A model generated the notes under the pieces. That model had not been told where the DNA came from and did not search any database. It saw only the letters and a program-made list of their open reading frames with translations. A stretch of DNA of 58,659 bases from Cryobacterium flavum (GTDB lineage Bacteria; Actinomycetota; Actinomycetes; Actinomycetales; Microbacteriaceae). Of this stretch, positions 16,526-25,102 are shown in pieces (the first letter of the stretch is position 1; the number at the start of each line of letters is the position of its first letter). Position numbers and translations under genes: made by a program. The stretch lies in NCBI RefSeq assembly GCF_900103805.1, contig NZ_FNIB01000018.1, positions 1 to 58,659 on the forward strand, in the 5' to 3' direction.

Positions 16526-16546
16526 CGTCTAAGACTTCTCACAGAA
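16526..16546 (-). promoter_or_regulatory. Tandem response-regulator box upstream of COG4705 gene
   Basis: On the minus strand two 10-mers, TTCTGTGAGA and GTCTTAGACG, stand one base apart (11-bp period). They match the pair at 19008-19028. A TAGTGCT at about 16506-16512 could be the -10, placing the boxes over the -35 region as for an OmpR-type activator. Confidence 0.6.
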
Positions 16547-16602
16547 CCGAACAATCGACACCCTTCTTCCCGGTGCGCGGTAACCCGATCGACGGCAAAG
16601 GA

Positions 16603-17613
16603 TCAGGATGCGGCTGGCTTGGCCCGCGGGAGGGTGAGGCTGATCGCGGTGCCCGCGCCTGAGCTGTCGACGACGTGCACGGCTCCGCCGTAGCGCACCC
16701 CGATCTCCCGCACGAGGGACAGTCCGATACCGAACCCGGTGCGGGCCTCTCCGCCGCCGTCCACGGCCGTGCCGGAGCGCGCGAACCGATCGAAAATGCG
16801 GGCGGGATCGATGCCCTGGATACCGGGTCCGCGATCGCGTACGGTGACCGCCACCGTTTTCCTGGTCACGCTCACGCCGACCGTGATGATCGAGCCGGTG
16901 GGGGCGAAGCGCACCGCGTTATCGAGCAGGGCGACCACGCACCGGGTGATGCTGGAGGAGGGCACGCGCACAGGCGCGGGCTGCGGGGCATCCAGTTCGA
17001 TGGTGATGTGTTTGTCGACGGCGATGAGTGCCATCGACTGCACAGCGGCGTCGACGGCACCGACCAGATCGCCGACGGTCGTGTCCGGCCCGGCCGCGCC
17101 GCCGATTTCGGCCGATTCGAGCAGGTCGTTGACAATGTGGATGAGGTCCCTCGCATCACTGCGGAGCTCCGCGACAACCGAGGCCGACGGGTCGTCGGCG
17201 GGGAGGGCGCGCTGCAGAATCTGCAGGCGGGCATCGAGCACCGCGAGCGGGGTGCGGAGTTCATGGCTGGCGTCAGCGACGAACGCCCGTTGGATGCGCA
17301 GCACGTCACCGAGAGGTTGCACGGCCCGGTGGGTGACCAGCCAGCTCAACACCCCGGCCAGAACGATCAAGGCCACGCCCAACACGGCGGCAGCGCGCAG
17401 CAGCTTGAACGCGCTGACCTGCAGATTCTCGGTGTCGGGCACCGGTTCGAACAACTCACCGGGCGAGATCTCGGACAGGATGTACACGAACACGGCCACG
17501 ATGACCACCGCGACGACCGCGGCACACGCGATCGCGATGCGCGTGCCGACGAGTCGGGAGGCCCGGCGGATGGCGAGGGTGTCGCTGTCGACGACGCGGT
17601 TGCTGCGGGTCAT
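16603..17613 (-). CDS. Sensor histidine kinase (HisKA/HATPase)
   Basis: 336 residues: first membrane segment about 25-47, short outer loop, second segment about 73-93, then HisKA with DASHELRTPL (His117) and a HATPase domain with LLDNAVRFAP, DRGPGI and GFGIGLSLV. The outer loop is only about 25 residues, so the signal is likely read in or at the membrane, as for intramembrane-sensing kinases of envelope stress. The ATG overlaps the response regulator stop (ATGA). No HAMP domain is clear. Confidence 0.92.
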   Translation of the reverse strand: MTRSNRVVDSDTLAIRRASRLVGTRIAIACAAVVAVVIVAVFVYILSEISPGELFEPVPDTENLQVSAFKLLRAAAVLGVALIVLAGVLSWLVTHRAVQPLGDVLRIQRAFVADASHELRTPLAVLDARLQILQRALPADDPSASVVAELRSDARDLIHIVNDLLESAEIGGAAGPDTTVGDLVGAVDAAVQSMALIAVDKHITIELDAPQPAPVRVPSSSITRCVVALLDNAVRFAPTGSIITVGVSVTRKTVAVTVRDRGPGIQGIDPARIFDRFARSGTAVDGGGEARTGFGIGLSLVREIGVRYGGAVHVVDSSGAGTAISLTLPRAKPAAS

Positions 17614-18284
17614 GGTTGTCCCAGGCGGTAACCCTCACCGCGCACGGTGAGGACAATGTCGGTGTCGGTCTTGCGCCGAAGATAGTGCACGTAGGTGTCC
17701 ACCGTTCCAGCGGTGTCCGCGGCGCTGAAGACGGCCTGCAGAATCTGCTGGCGGGAGAACGTGCGCTGTGGCGCATCCGCTAACAGTTTGAGCAGTTCGT
17801 TCTCTTTCACGGTGAGCAGGATGCGCCCGTCATAAGGGGAATAGATGGTGCGACTGTCGGGGTAGTACTCCCACCCGCCGACCAGCACGGTGCGGCCCTC
17901 GCCGGTGAACACTCGGCGGATGGCGCGGAGCCGGGCGAAAAGCTCGTCGAATTCGAACGGCTTGACCAGGTAGTCGTTGGCGCCGATGTCAAGCCCAGCT
18001 ACCTTGTCGCTGGTCGTTCCGAGGGCGGTCAGAAGCAGGATGGGCGTAGTGACCAGTTTGCGGCGGAACGCTTCCACCACTTTGAGGCCGTCCAGCGTGG
18101 GCAGGCGCCGGTCGATGACCATCACCTCGAACTCGCCAGCCAGGCCGGCAGCCAGGCCGTCTGAGCCGTCGGCGACCAGGGTGACGTTGTAGATTTCCGT
18201 GAGCACGTCCCGGATCATTGGGCCGAGCTTGGCGTCGTCTTCGATCAGCAGCAGTCGGGCGCGGACCGTAGTTTCAGCGGGCAT
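17610..18284 (-). CDS. OmpR/PhoB-family response regulator
   Basis: 224 residues. Receiver domain with IEDD, phospho-acceptor Asp58 (VMVIDRRLPTLDG), LLLTAL and Lys108 (LVKPFE); winged helix at about 130-222 ending in YVHYLRRKTD and VRGEGYRLG. It overlaps the PAP2 gene by 11 bases and the kinase gene by 4, so the three form one operon. It is the natural candidate to bind the tandem boxes at 16526 and 19008. Confidence 0.93.
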   Translation of the reverse strand: MPAETTVRARLLLIEDDAKLGPMIRDVLTEIYNVTLVADGSDGLAAGLAGEFEVMVIDRRLPTLDGLKVVEAFRRKLVTTPILLLTALGTTSDKVAGLDIGANDYLVKPFEFDELFARLRAIRRVFTGEGRTVLVGGWEYYPDSRTIYSPYDGRILLTVKENELLKLLADAPQRTFSRQQILQAVFSAADTAGTVDTYVHYLRRKTDTDIVLTVRGEGYRLGQP

Positions 18285-18987
18285 GCCTGACTCCTTCGTG
18301 CACGCGTCCGGCCGGGAGGAAGGATCGACGTTGGCTCCAGTGTGCCAGTAGAAGCGTCCAGGCGGCGTTCACCAACGCCACCGCGGCAAGCGAGTACACG
18401 ATCGACGCCACCACATCCGACGGGTAATGCACCCCCAAATACACCCGGGACGCAGCCGTGGCGAGCACCACCACCGCGGCAGTTCCGATCACAAACGGAT
18501 GCCAGCGGTGGCCAGCTGTGACGAGGATGACCCCGAGGAGGAAGCAGGCGGCGAAGCTGGTGTGTCCGCTAGGAAAGCTGAGACCGCCCGGTTCAAGAAG
18601 CAGAATGTGCGGCAGCGACGGAATGTCGGGCCGAGCCCGATGCACCAGCAGCTTGATCACGTCGGCCCCCACCGTGGGAATCATCACCACCAGCACGAAG
18701 CGAATCGCCGGCCCGGGGCGCCGGGTCACCAGCAGCACCGATCCGGCTGCCAGCAGCACGAGCACCGCGCCTGCTGCGGGGCTGAACAGCCAGTCAATGC
18801 TGAGAGCCACCGCGTCCAGCGGTGCCGTGTGGGCAATGTTCACTTGACGGAGCAGGCCCATCTCTCCGGCCGTCCACCCGACTGAAGCGCTCAGCAGCAG
18901 CCCGGTGAGGATGACGGCGAGGATGACTCCGGCGGCGGGAACAGCGGTTCGGGCGAACCGTCGGAGTGGTCGAAGGTCTGTGCTCAT
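18274..18987 (-). CDS. PAP2-family membrane phosphatase
   Basis: 237 residues from ATG 18987. PAP2 motifs: KLLVHRARPDIP, FPSGHTSFAA and SRVYLGVHYPSDV, within about six membrane segments. Members dephosphorylate lipid phosphates; BcrC-type ones recycle undecaprenyl pyrophosphate. An upstream ATG at 19032 would add 15 residues but run through the tandem regulatory box, so 18987 is preferred. First gene of the operon with the response regulator and kinase. Confidence 0.88.
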   Translation of the reverse strand: MSTDLRPLRRFARTAVPAAGVILAVILTGLLLSASVGWTAGEMGLLRQVNIAHTAPLDAVALSIDWLFSPAAGAVLVLLAAGSVLLVTRRPGPAIRFVLVVMIPTVGADVIKLLVHRARPDIPSLPHILLLEPGGLSFPSGHTSFAACFLLGVILVTAGHRWHPFVIGTAAVVVLATAASRVYLGVHYPSDVVASIVYSLAAVALVNAAWTLLLAHWSQRRSFLPAGRVHEGVRHAR

Positions 18988-19007
18988 CCCCCTAGAGTTG
19001 CCCGGGG

Positions 19008-19028
19008 CGTCACAGAACCGTCTAAGAA
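19008..19028 (-). promoter_or_regulatory. Tandem response-regulator box upstream of the PAP2 operon
   Basis: On the minus strand TTCTTAGACG and TTCTGTGACG are separated by one base, a direct repeat with 11-bp period, 21-41 bases before the PAP2 ATG. The same pair in the other order and with small changes is upstream of the COG4705 gene. This is the usual site form for OmpR/PhoB regulators; the position suits autoactivation. Confidence 0.65.
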
Positions 19029-19075
19029 TCATTTTGCCGGGCTCGCCCGTCTTAGCGGATTTTTATACCGCCCGG

Positions 19076-20671
19076 CTACGGGGTGGACGGGAAGATCAGG
19101 GTGAAGCGGGTGCTCGGCTGGCGGCGTGCCAGCAGCAGTCGTCCACCCTGATCGGCGGTGAGCTGTTGTGCGAAGGCCAGACCGATCCAACTGCCCCCGT
19201 CGTACGAGACACCATGGTCGAAGATCTGGTCGGTGGCAGCGATGCCGGTTCCCTCATCGTCAACGTCGATCGCGAGTGCACCGTGCGCAGCCCGGGCACG
19301 GAGGGCCACGGTGCCCGCGCCGTGCTGCAGGGCGTTTTCGATCAGCGCATCGAGCACCTGCTCCAGCGCTGACGCCACCAGGATGACCGTGGGAAGGTCA
19401 GCGTCGATGATGACGTAGAGCCGGCGAGCGTCGCGCGCTAACGGTCCGCGCCACCGGTCGGCGGCCGCATCGAGTTGTTCGGCCGCATCGACGGGCGCGC
19501 CCGGTTGTCGGTGACGACTGAGGCCGATGATGTCGTTGATAGTGTCTTCCAGGTAGTCGGCCCGTTCGATGGCCGAGTGGATGATTTGACGCAGGTCCGA
19601 GGCCGGGTCGGCCAACCCGTTCTCCAGTAACGCGCGCAGCCCGGTCAAGGGTGTGCGCAGCTGATGCTAGGTCTGCGCGGACAGGTGCCGTTCCCTGCGG
19701 ACCAGCTCGCCCAGCCGCTCGGCGGTCACGTTCAGCGCGGCATAGGCCTGATCGATCTCGGGCAGCCCCGAGGGGTGGGTGCGCACGAAGAAGTCACCAC
19801 CGCCGAGGGCTAGGGAAGCGCGGGTAAGGCCCTCCATCGGATCGGTGATCATGCGGGCGAGCCGACGTGCCGTGCCGATCCCGACCAGCAATGCGGCTGC
19901 GGCCGCGACCAGCAGCACCAGCCAGGTCAGCCCCACGCGTTGCCAGAGCACGCTGATCGGCAGGGCCGCACGCACGGCACCGGTCACGGTTTCGGCCGAC
20001 GCCACCGGAACGACGACGGAAATCCAGCCCCCCTCGGCCGTCTCGGCCGGTTTACCCGCAAAGGCGGCGCGCACGGCGGCATCCGCTTGCGCCGGCCCCA
20101 AGCCAACAAGGAGGGTGCCGGCCGTATAGAAGCCCAGCTGCTCACCCGGTACGGGTGCACCGATTTCGGGCTGCAGGTCATACTCCCGACCCGGCAGGGC
20201 AACGTTAGAGCCGTTGACCTGCACGGTGCGCGCGGCGGCGTTCACGCTCAACGAACCGAGCACGCGTACGTCGTCGGCCGGAACCGACTGGACCAAGCCG
20301 GAGTCTCCGTTGGCCCGGCGTAAATGCGCGCCCACGCGGGCCAGCACCTCAACGACCCGGAACGGTTTCGTGAGGTAGTCATCCGCTCCCGACTCCAGCC
20401 CAGACACCACATCCAGCTCTTCCCGATGAGCGGTCAGCAGAACGATGATCGTGGCCGGCAGCAGACTGCGAATCTCCCGGCACACACTTAACCCGTCGAG
20501 ATCGGGAAGACCCAGGTCAAGCAACACCAGCTGGGGCTTGTGCGCGATCGCGGCGTTGATCCCCGCACGGCCGGTCGAAGCCCAGAAGACCGTGTGGCCA
20601 CCGGCACGCAGAGCCAACTCCAAGGTCGTGGCGATGGTCACGTCGTCTTCGATGACCAACAGACGGGACAT
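19076..20671 (-). pseudogene. Collapsed two-component system: response regulator fused to histidine kinase, amber at the H-box
   Basis: From ATG 20671 a receiver domain is intact (IEDD, LVLLDLGLPDLDG, LTKPFRV) and the winged helix starts (VALPGREYDL), but the frame then passes directly into a kinase sensor region (GAPVPGEQLGFYTAGTL), a membrane helix and HAMP. The rest of the DNA-binding domain and the kinase start are deleted. The codon just before the phospho-acceptor His is TAG (19667-19669); reading on gives HQLRTPLTGLRALLENG, a HATPase with LIENALQHG and DEGTGI, and a stop at 19076. Two lesions make it non-functional. Confidence 0.88.
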
Positions 20672-20818
20672 GCCCGCAGCTTATCCACTCCCGGTGGCGC
20701 GGGGTCACGGACATCGCCATGCCGTCAAAGCGTAGGCCCGGCGGATCGCACGTTGCGCTCTCGCACAGCGACCGCGGCCGGGCAACTGCGCGACCTACCA
20801 AAGTACTGAGATTCGGAC

Positions 20819-21215
20819 TCAACGCGCGACCAACAGCCTGTTGGCGTCCACAATGACGGGCATGGCAAACATCACTCGCGCCGCGATAGCAAGTCGCGAA
20901 TCGTAGAGCGATCGCGACAACGATGGCATCGTCGGCGTAACCGAGAACGGGTATGAAATCCGGAATGAGGTCGATCGGCGACAGCAAGTAGAGCAAAAGG
21001 ACCGCGAGCCAGATTCGAGCCTCGATCGACACGGTTCGATCGGAGGCCAGGCGTTTGAGTAACCGGGCGACCTCGGGCGCGAGGCGCAGCAGATCACGAA
21101 GTGACGCACCGCCAGGATGCCGGCGTTGTTCGATCCAGAGAACCAGAACAAGGGCCAGCCACAGCACCAGCAATCCGCCGAGCACGCTCAGAGCCGTGGC
21201 CCACCAGGTCGTCAT
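20819..21215 (-). pseudogene. DUF1232 (YkvA-like) membrane protein, 3' frameshift likely
   Basis: From ATG 21215: an N-terminal membrane helix (ALSVLGGLLVLWLALVLVLW), then the DUF1232 core LLYLLSPIDLIPDFIPVLGY with ADDAIVVAIALRF. After about 20890 the frame runs 115 further residues of odd composition into the next gene region, ending at 20517; another frame ends at 20819, a normal length. I infer a frameshift close to the end of the domain. Function of DUF1232 is unknown. It lies between two other decayed genes. Confidence 0.6.
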
Positions 21216-21450
21216 GAGCTGCCCCGTTCGAACGAAAGATACTGACGGCCTCGCGAGCCGCGTAATAGACGATAACGTAACCCGCGAGAGGGATGTCCCA
21301 CCACTATCCGAGTGCCAGATTGAGCACCAAGCCGAGAAGTACAGCGCAAGCGAGGAGACCGTCGATGACTGTCACCCGTCCTTCGGTAACCAGGACTGGG
21401 TTGCCCAGCTTCGCGGGCCAGTCTTTTAAGTAGGTATCGTCGTCTGCCGG
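21200..21450 (-). pseudogene. Cation-efflux (CDF-type) transporter, C-terminal remnant
   Basis: The reading PAKLGNPVLVTEGRVTVIDG, LLACAVLLGLVLNLALG is followed by TAG (21304-21306) and, in the same frame, WWDIPLAGYVIVYYAAREA. This matches the membrane part of actinobacterial CDF-type transporters, where GWWW is usual, so TAG replaced a Trp codon. The N-terminal region is missing. It runs into the start of the DUF1232 gene. Confidence 0.6.
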
Positions 21451-21526
21451 TTCCGTGCGGTAACGCAAGGAATTGAATTGGCGAATTGAGCCAGCCACTT
21501 GCGCCGGGAAGCTACTGGTATGACTG

Positions 21527-21748
21527 CTAATCAGCAGAGCGGCGCCTTTTGGTAATGGACTGTATTCCCTTGTATGCAAGAGTGCCTGCGAGGCAAAGGA
21601 GGGCAACGCCGAAAACGTAGTCGAACCATTCCGACGCATTCCCAAAAGTGAGTATCGAGAAGCTAATAATAGCGATGGCGCCGCCGAGATAGGCGGTGCT
21701 GGTGCCCTTCGACTCTGCTTCGGACTCAGCGCGGTCAAGACGTGTCAT
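21527..21748 (-). CDS. Small two-helix membrane protein
   Basis: 73 residues: a charged start (MTRLDRAESEAESKG), two hydrophobic segments (AYLGGAIAIISFSILTFG and FDYVFGVALLCLAGTLAY) and a basic end. No family recognised. Its first 25 codons are repeated at 2777-2851, which shows that the start is conserved as coding DNA across two copies with mostly silent or conservative changes. Confidence 0.6.
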   Translation of the reverse strand: MTRLDRAESEAESKGTSTAYLGGAIAIISFSILTFGNASEWFDYVFGVALLCLAGTLAYKGIQSITKRRRSAD

Positions 21749-21952
21749 GCTCGAAGCCTACTGCGCTCATTCATCACGTTTCTTAGTCCGCTCCCAATTC
21801 AGATTCGCTGAATTTGCGAGGTCCGCCGTCGGAGACTACGGGCAGAGCCGCGACGAGTTGTTCGCAAAGGCGAATGTCGTCCTGCTTATCGAAGCCGCGC
21901 GACATCGTTCTCGACGTTCGCCTGCTTGCTTTCGCCGCTGGCGCACAGCTGC
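21749..21952. other. Unassigned gap
   Basis: No gene recognised. A minus-strand frame ending at 21783 (IRLCEQLVAALPVVSDGG) could be the tail of a lost gene, but no family is evident. Confidence 0.35.
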
Positions 21953-22627
21953 CTAAGCGTTCAGGCGTGCAGCCAACTCGTGGAGGGTGGGAACGGTGTA
22001 GTCCGGTTGCGCGAAGTAGCTCGGATAAGGGGCATCGCCTCGGTTGATCCAAGCGGTGCGGAGTCCCGCCTGGGCTGCCCCGTGGGTGTCCCAGGGGTGC
22101 ACGGCGACCAGGAGCATCTCCGCCGTTTGAACCCCGAGTGCTTTCGCGGCGTAGTGATAGGCGGAACCAACGGGTTTCCACGCCGGTGCGTCCTCGACAG
22201 TGAGAAGGGTGTCAAAGTTGTCTCGAATCCCCGCCTCGGTCAGCATGGCTTGTGCCAACCGTGCCGACCCGTTGGACAAAGTCGCAAGGCGGTATCCCGA
22301 GTCCTTCAATGCCCTGACCCCGTCTGCGACGTCGGGGTGCAGTTTCAGCGTGCTGAGGCCCTCCAAGACATGGGATACGGCCTCATCGAGAGTGCACGTC
22401 AGGGCGACGCCGCGGAACAGATGATGGAGCATCTCGGTGCCTATCACGGAGAATTTCGCACTGCCGCCAGACGCGGCGAGGGCGAATCCATCCCGAAGCA
22501 AGGCTGCGAACCAAATGTGGGCCAGATAGCCCGGGGCACCGACCTCCACGAAACGACTCTCCATCGGTAACATGTCCGAGAGAGTTTCATTGACATCGAA
22601 AACGATCACTGCTGTGGCTGCATTCAT
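21953..22627 (-). CDS. HAD-superfamily hydrolase, 2-haloacid dehalogenase type II-like
   Basis: 224 residues from ATG 22627. HAD motifs: VIVFDVNETLSD (nucleophile Asp), TLSNGS (motif II), WKPVGSAYHYAA (motif III Lys) and VAVHPWDTHGAA (motif IV). The DVNETL start and the HPWD motif are typical of L-2-haloacid dehalogenase-like proteins; actual substrates vary and many lack dehalogenase activity. A longer frame up to 22822 has no support. Divergent from the SDR gene downstream. Confidence 0.85.
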   Translation of the reverse strand: MNAATAVIVFDVNETLSDMLPMESRFVEVGAPGYLAHIWFAALLRDGFALAASGGSAKFSVIGTEMLHHLFRGVALTCTLDEAVSHVLEGLSTLKLHPDVADGVRALKDSGYRLATLSNGSARLAQAMLTEAGIRDNFDTLLTVEDAPAWKPVGSAYHYAAKALGVQTAEMLLVAVHPWDTHGAAQAGLRTAWINRGDAPYPSYFAQPDYTVPTLHELAARLNA

Positions 22628-22967
22628 GGTGGAGTCCTCAAGATTGGTCAACGCGCCGGATAGTGGGAAACGACCGATAGCGACTGGTTCACGCCGGTCT
22701 TGCATCGACCCAAACCTGAAATCGGACAAAAGAGTTGTTCGTGCTTTCCCATACGCTTCCGGCAGCGAACACGATGCGATCCACCGATCCGCCCTCATCC
22801 AGTCTACGAAAGTCTCGCCCACGCCCTAGAGCTGATCCTGTGAGGCGTGGGACGCACCGCCGGGAATTCCTCCCGTGCCTCATAGTTGTCTTTTAGACGC
22901 ATCGGAATCGGCGGGTGCAATGCCGTCCGAATGACCGACGCTGAACTCAACGGAAAGAAGATCGCCC

Positions 22968-23795
22968 ATGGACCTCAACAATCTGGATCTCACCAATCGC
23001 CGCGGAATTATCACGGGCGCGGGACAAGGCATTGGCCGGGCCATCGCCCTCGAGTTTGGTCGACGCGGTGGTCACCTCCTTCTGGTCGGCCGCCAACTGG
23101 CCACACTCACCGAAACCGCCCGCCTCGTCGCCGCCGCGGGCGGAACAACAGCGATCTTGGTCACAGACCTGACACAGCCTGGCGCCGTTGAACGGATCGC
23201 CGCAACCGTCGCACCGTGGACCACTGTTGATCTGCTCGTCAACAATGCCGGAAATGTACGCGCGGGCCGGCTAGAAATCATCGGCGATGCGGATGTCCAT
23301 TCAATGATCGATCTGAACCTCACCGCCCCGATCCTGCTCACCAAAGCACTGCTGCCGGCGCTTCGTCAGAGCGGCAAGGAACGCGGAAGTATCCTCTTGA
23401 ACGTATCCAGTGGGATAGCCCTAGTCGGGATGCCGTTCTACTCGATTTACGCGGCCACGAAATCAGGATTGGCCCAGTTCGGAGAATCCTTGCGCCGAGA
23501 ATTGATCGGAACGGGCGTGCACGTTGCGACCGTCTACCCCGGGGCGACCGATACCGCCATGATGACCTCGCAGAACGCTGGCGCCGAACTCGGCTGGGGC
23601 CGCCGCAGCCTGGCCGACGTCATCACCGACTTGATTGCAGCTCTGGAAGCAGGCGAGCATGAGATCAACACCGCGCCACAAGACCGCCGAGCCATGCAGG
23701 AACTCAACCTCACCGATCCTTTGGCCGTGGATGCCGCCCTCGCACCCGGCCTCGAGGCCCTCGAACTCGCGGTGCGCGACCACCGCAGCATCTAG
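22968..23795 (+). CDS. Short-chain dehydrogenase/reductase, copy 1
   Basis: 275 residues. Rossmann motif TGAGQGIGRA, NNAG, catalytic Ser in LNVSSGIALV, and YAATKSG (Tyr-x-x-x-Lys). Classical SDR using NAD(P)H; substrate unknown. ATG 22968 is preceded by GGAAAGAAG. A paralogue of identical length at 39925-40752 shares nearly the whole protein, including the tail LELAVRDHRSI. Monocistronic, divergent from the HAD gene. Confidence 0.92.
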   Translation: MDLNNLDLTNRRGIITGAGQGIGRAIALEFGRRGGHLLLVGRQLATLTETARLVAAAGGTTAILVTDLTQPGAVERIAATVAPWTTVDLLVNNAGNVRAGRLEIIGDADVHSMIDLNLTAPILLTKALLPALRQSGKERGSILLNVSSGIALVGMPFYSIYAATKSGLAQFGESLRRELIGTGVHVATVYPGATDTAMMTSQNAGAELGWGRRSLADVITDLIAALEAGEHEINTAPQDRRAMQELNLTDPLAVDAALAPGLEALELAVRDHRSI

Positions 23796-23854
23796 GGGCC
23801 CGCACGAGTCCACCACGTGATTCGCGGTCACTCGCCGGGAACCTTTAGCTCGGT

Positions 23855-24925
23855 TTAGTCCGCGGCCGAAATAGCAAACAGTCCGACAACACTCAGGGCA
23901 TATACGATGAGCACCAGAACCGAGTCGGCGCCCATCCCGAGGATTTTACGTTTGGGGCGGAACAGGATGCCGAGCAGGTAGATGAGCGTCAGCACGATGG
24001 CGATTGCGGTGAGGTAGATGTCGGAGGACTGTGCGGACGGGAGCACGGATTTTCCGGAGATGAGGGTCGCGACGAGGAACAGCACGGGGAGGAATGCGTT
24101 GTCGCCAAAAATATCGCTGATGGCGAGCTTGTAATCACCCTGCCGAACAGCGGTAAGCCCAGTGGAAATCTCGGGCAGCGACGTGGCAAGCGCGAGCACC
24201 GTGGCACCAAAGAGCACGCCAGAGAGCCCGATCTGATCTGCCATTGCGCTGCCACTCTGTTCCAGAAGAACGCCCGCGATCAGGGTCGCCAGGGCGGCGA
24301 TACCGAAGATGACTGCGGACTTCACTGTGCTCGTTCCGGCCTGGGTGGCGGCGGCGACCCGCTTGGTTCGGCTGTGCCCGCGAGGCTCGAGTTGGGCATC
24401 CGGAGCTGAGCCGTTTTCGTGCCACGGCATGTTCTTGCCCGCTCGGTTCACGAGAGCGAGACTCACTACCCAAACCACAGCGATCAGCACAACGGCGGGA
24501 GTCATCCGGGCGATGACGAGCCCTTGCGGCATCTGGGTTCCGGCAATGACAATCCCGAGCACGGCAATGACGGCCGTCGCCTCAACGACGAGCGAGAGCG
24601 ACGCGGCCCGGTACGTCAGCGAACGGTTTCCCTTCACTCCGAACACGTCGAGAATCACGAGAACGACGGTCTGCAGAGCGATCCCACCGAGAATGTTTCC
24701 AACAGCTATAGACAGGTCGCCGGACACGGCGGCGCTGATCGTGATGGCCAGCTCAGGAAGATTCGTTGCGACGGCGAGCAGAATGAGGCCGCCGAGGGCA
24801 GCGCCAAGGTGCAGGCGTTCCGCGATCACATCGGTGTGCTTAGTCAGCTGCACGCCCGCGATCCAGGTAGCAGCCGCCGCGCCCAGAAAGATAATGAGCA
24901 GGAGGAGAAAAGGCATGCTTCCCAT
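23855..24925 (-). CDS. Sodium/calcium exchanger-family (CaCA) membrane transporter
   Basis: 356 residues with about ten membrane segments. The two alpha-repeats are visible: LLAVATNLPELAITISAAVS near 52-72 and LALATSLPEISTGLTAVRQG near 235-255, with GNILGG and DIFGDNAF following. These acidic repeats form the ion site in Ca2+/cation antiporters. A charged loop (about 170-195) separates the halves. Transport of Ca2+ or another divalent ion by Na+ or H+ exchange is expected. Start ATG 24925, or 24916. Confidence 0.88.
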   Translation of the reverse strand: MGSMPFLLLLIIFLGAAAATWIAGVQLTKHTDVIAERLHLGAALGGLILLAVATNLPELAITISAAVSGDLSIAVGNILGGIALQTVVLVILDVFGVKGNRSLTYRAASLSLVVEATAVIAVLGIVIAGTQMPQGLVIARMTPAVVLIAVVWVVSLALVNRAGKNMPWHENGSAPDAQLEPRGHSRTKRVAAATQAGTSTVKSAVIFGIAALATLIAGVLLEQSGSAMADQIGLSGVLFGATVLALATSLPEISTGLTAVRQGDYKLAISDIFGDNAFLPVLFLVATLISGKSVLPSAQSSDIYLTAIAIVLTLIYLLGILFRPKRKILGMGADSVLVLIVYALSVVGLFAISAAD

Positions 24926-25102
24926 CTCGCCACGCTAGCGAGGCGGCGCGGTTTTCGTTAGGGCTTATAAGCCCTGCGCATCCACCCGACTGGTGGCAGG
25001 AGACAACGGTCAGAGACGGATTTGCCGATACTTTTGGGTCAGCATGCATTTCGACCCCATCTTTGTGACCCGCAATTGACCGTCCGGGCATACTATGGCC
25101 CC

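Noticed and set aside
16675..17631. 318-codon plus-strand frame opposite the histidine kinase
   Set aside because: Shadow; the kinase motifs on the minus strand are unambiguous.
19667..21306. Amber codons as recoded sense codons
   Set aside because: Both genes carry other lesions (deletion or truncation), most intact genes end normally, and no suppressor system is seen.
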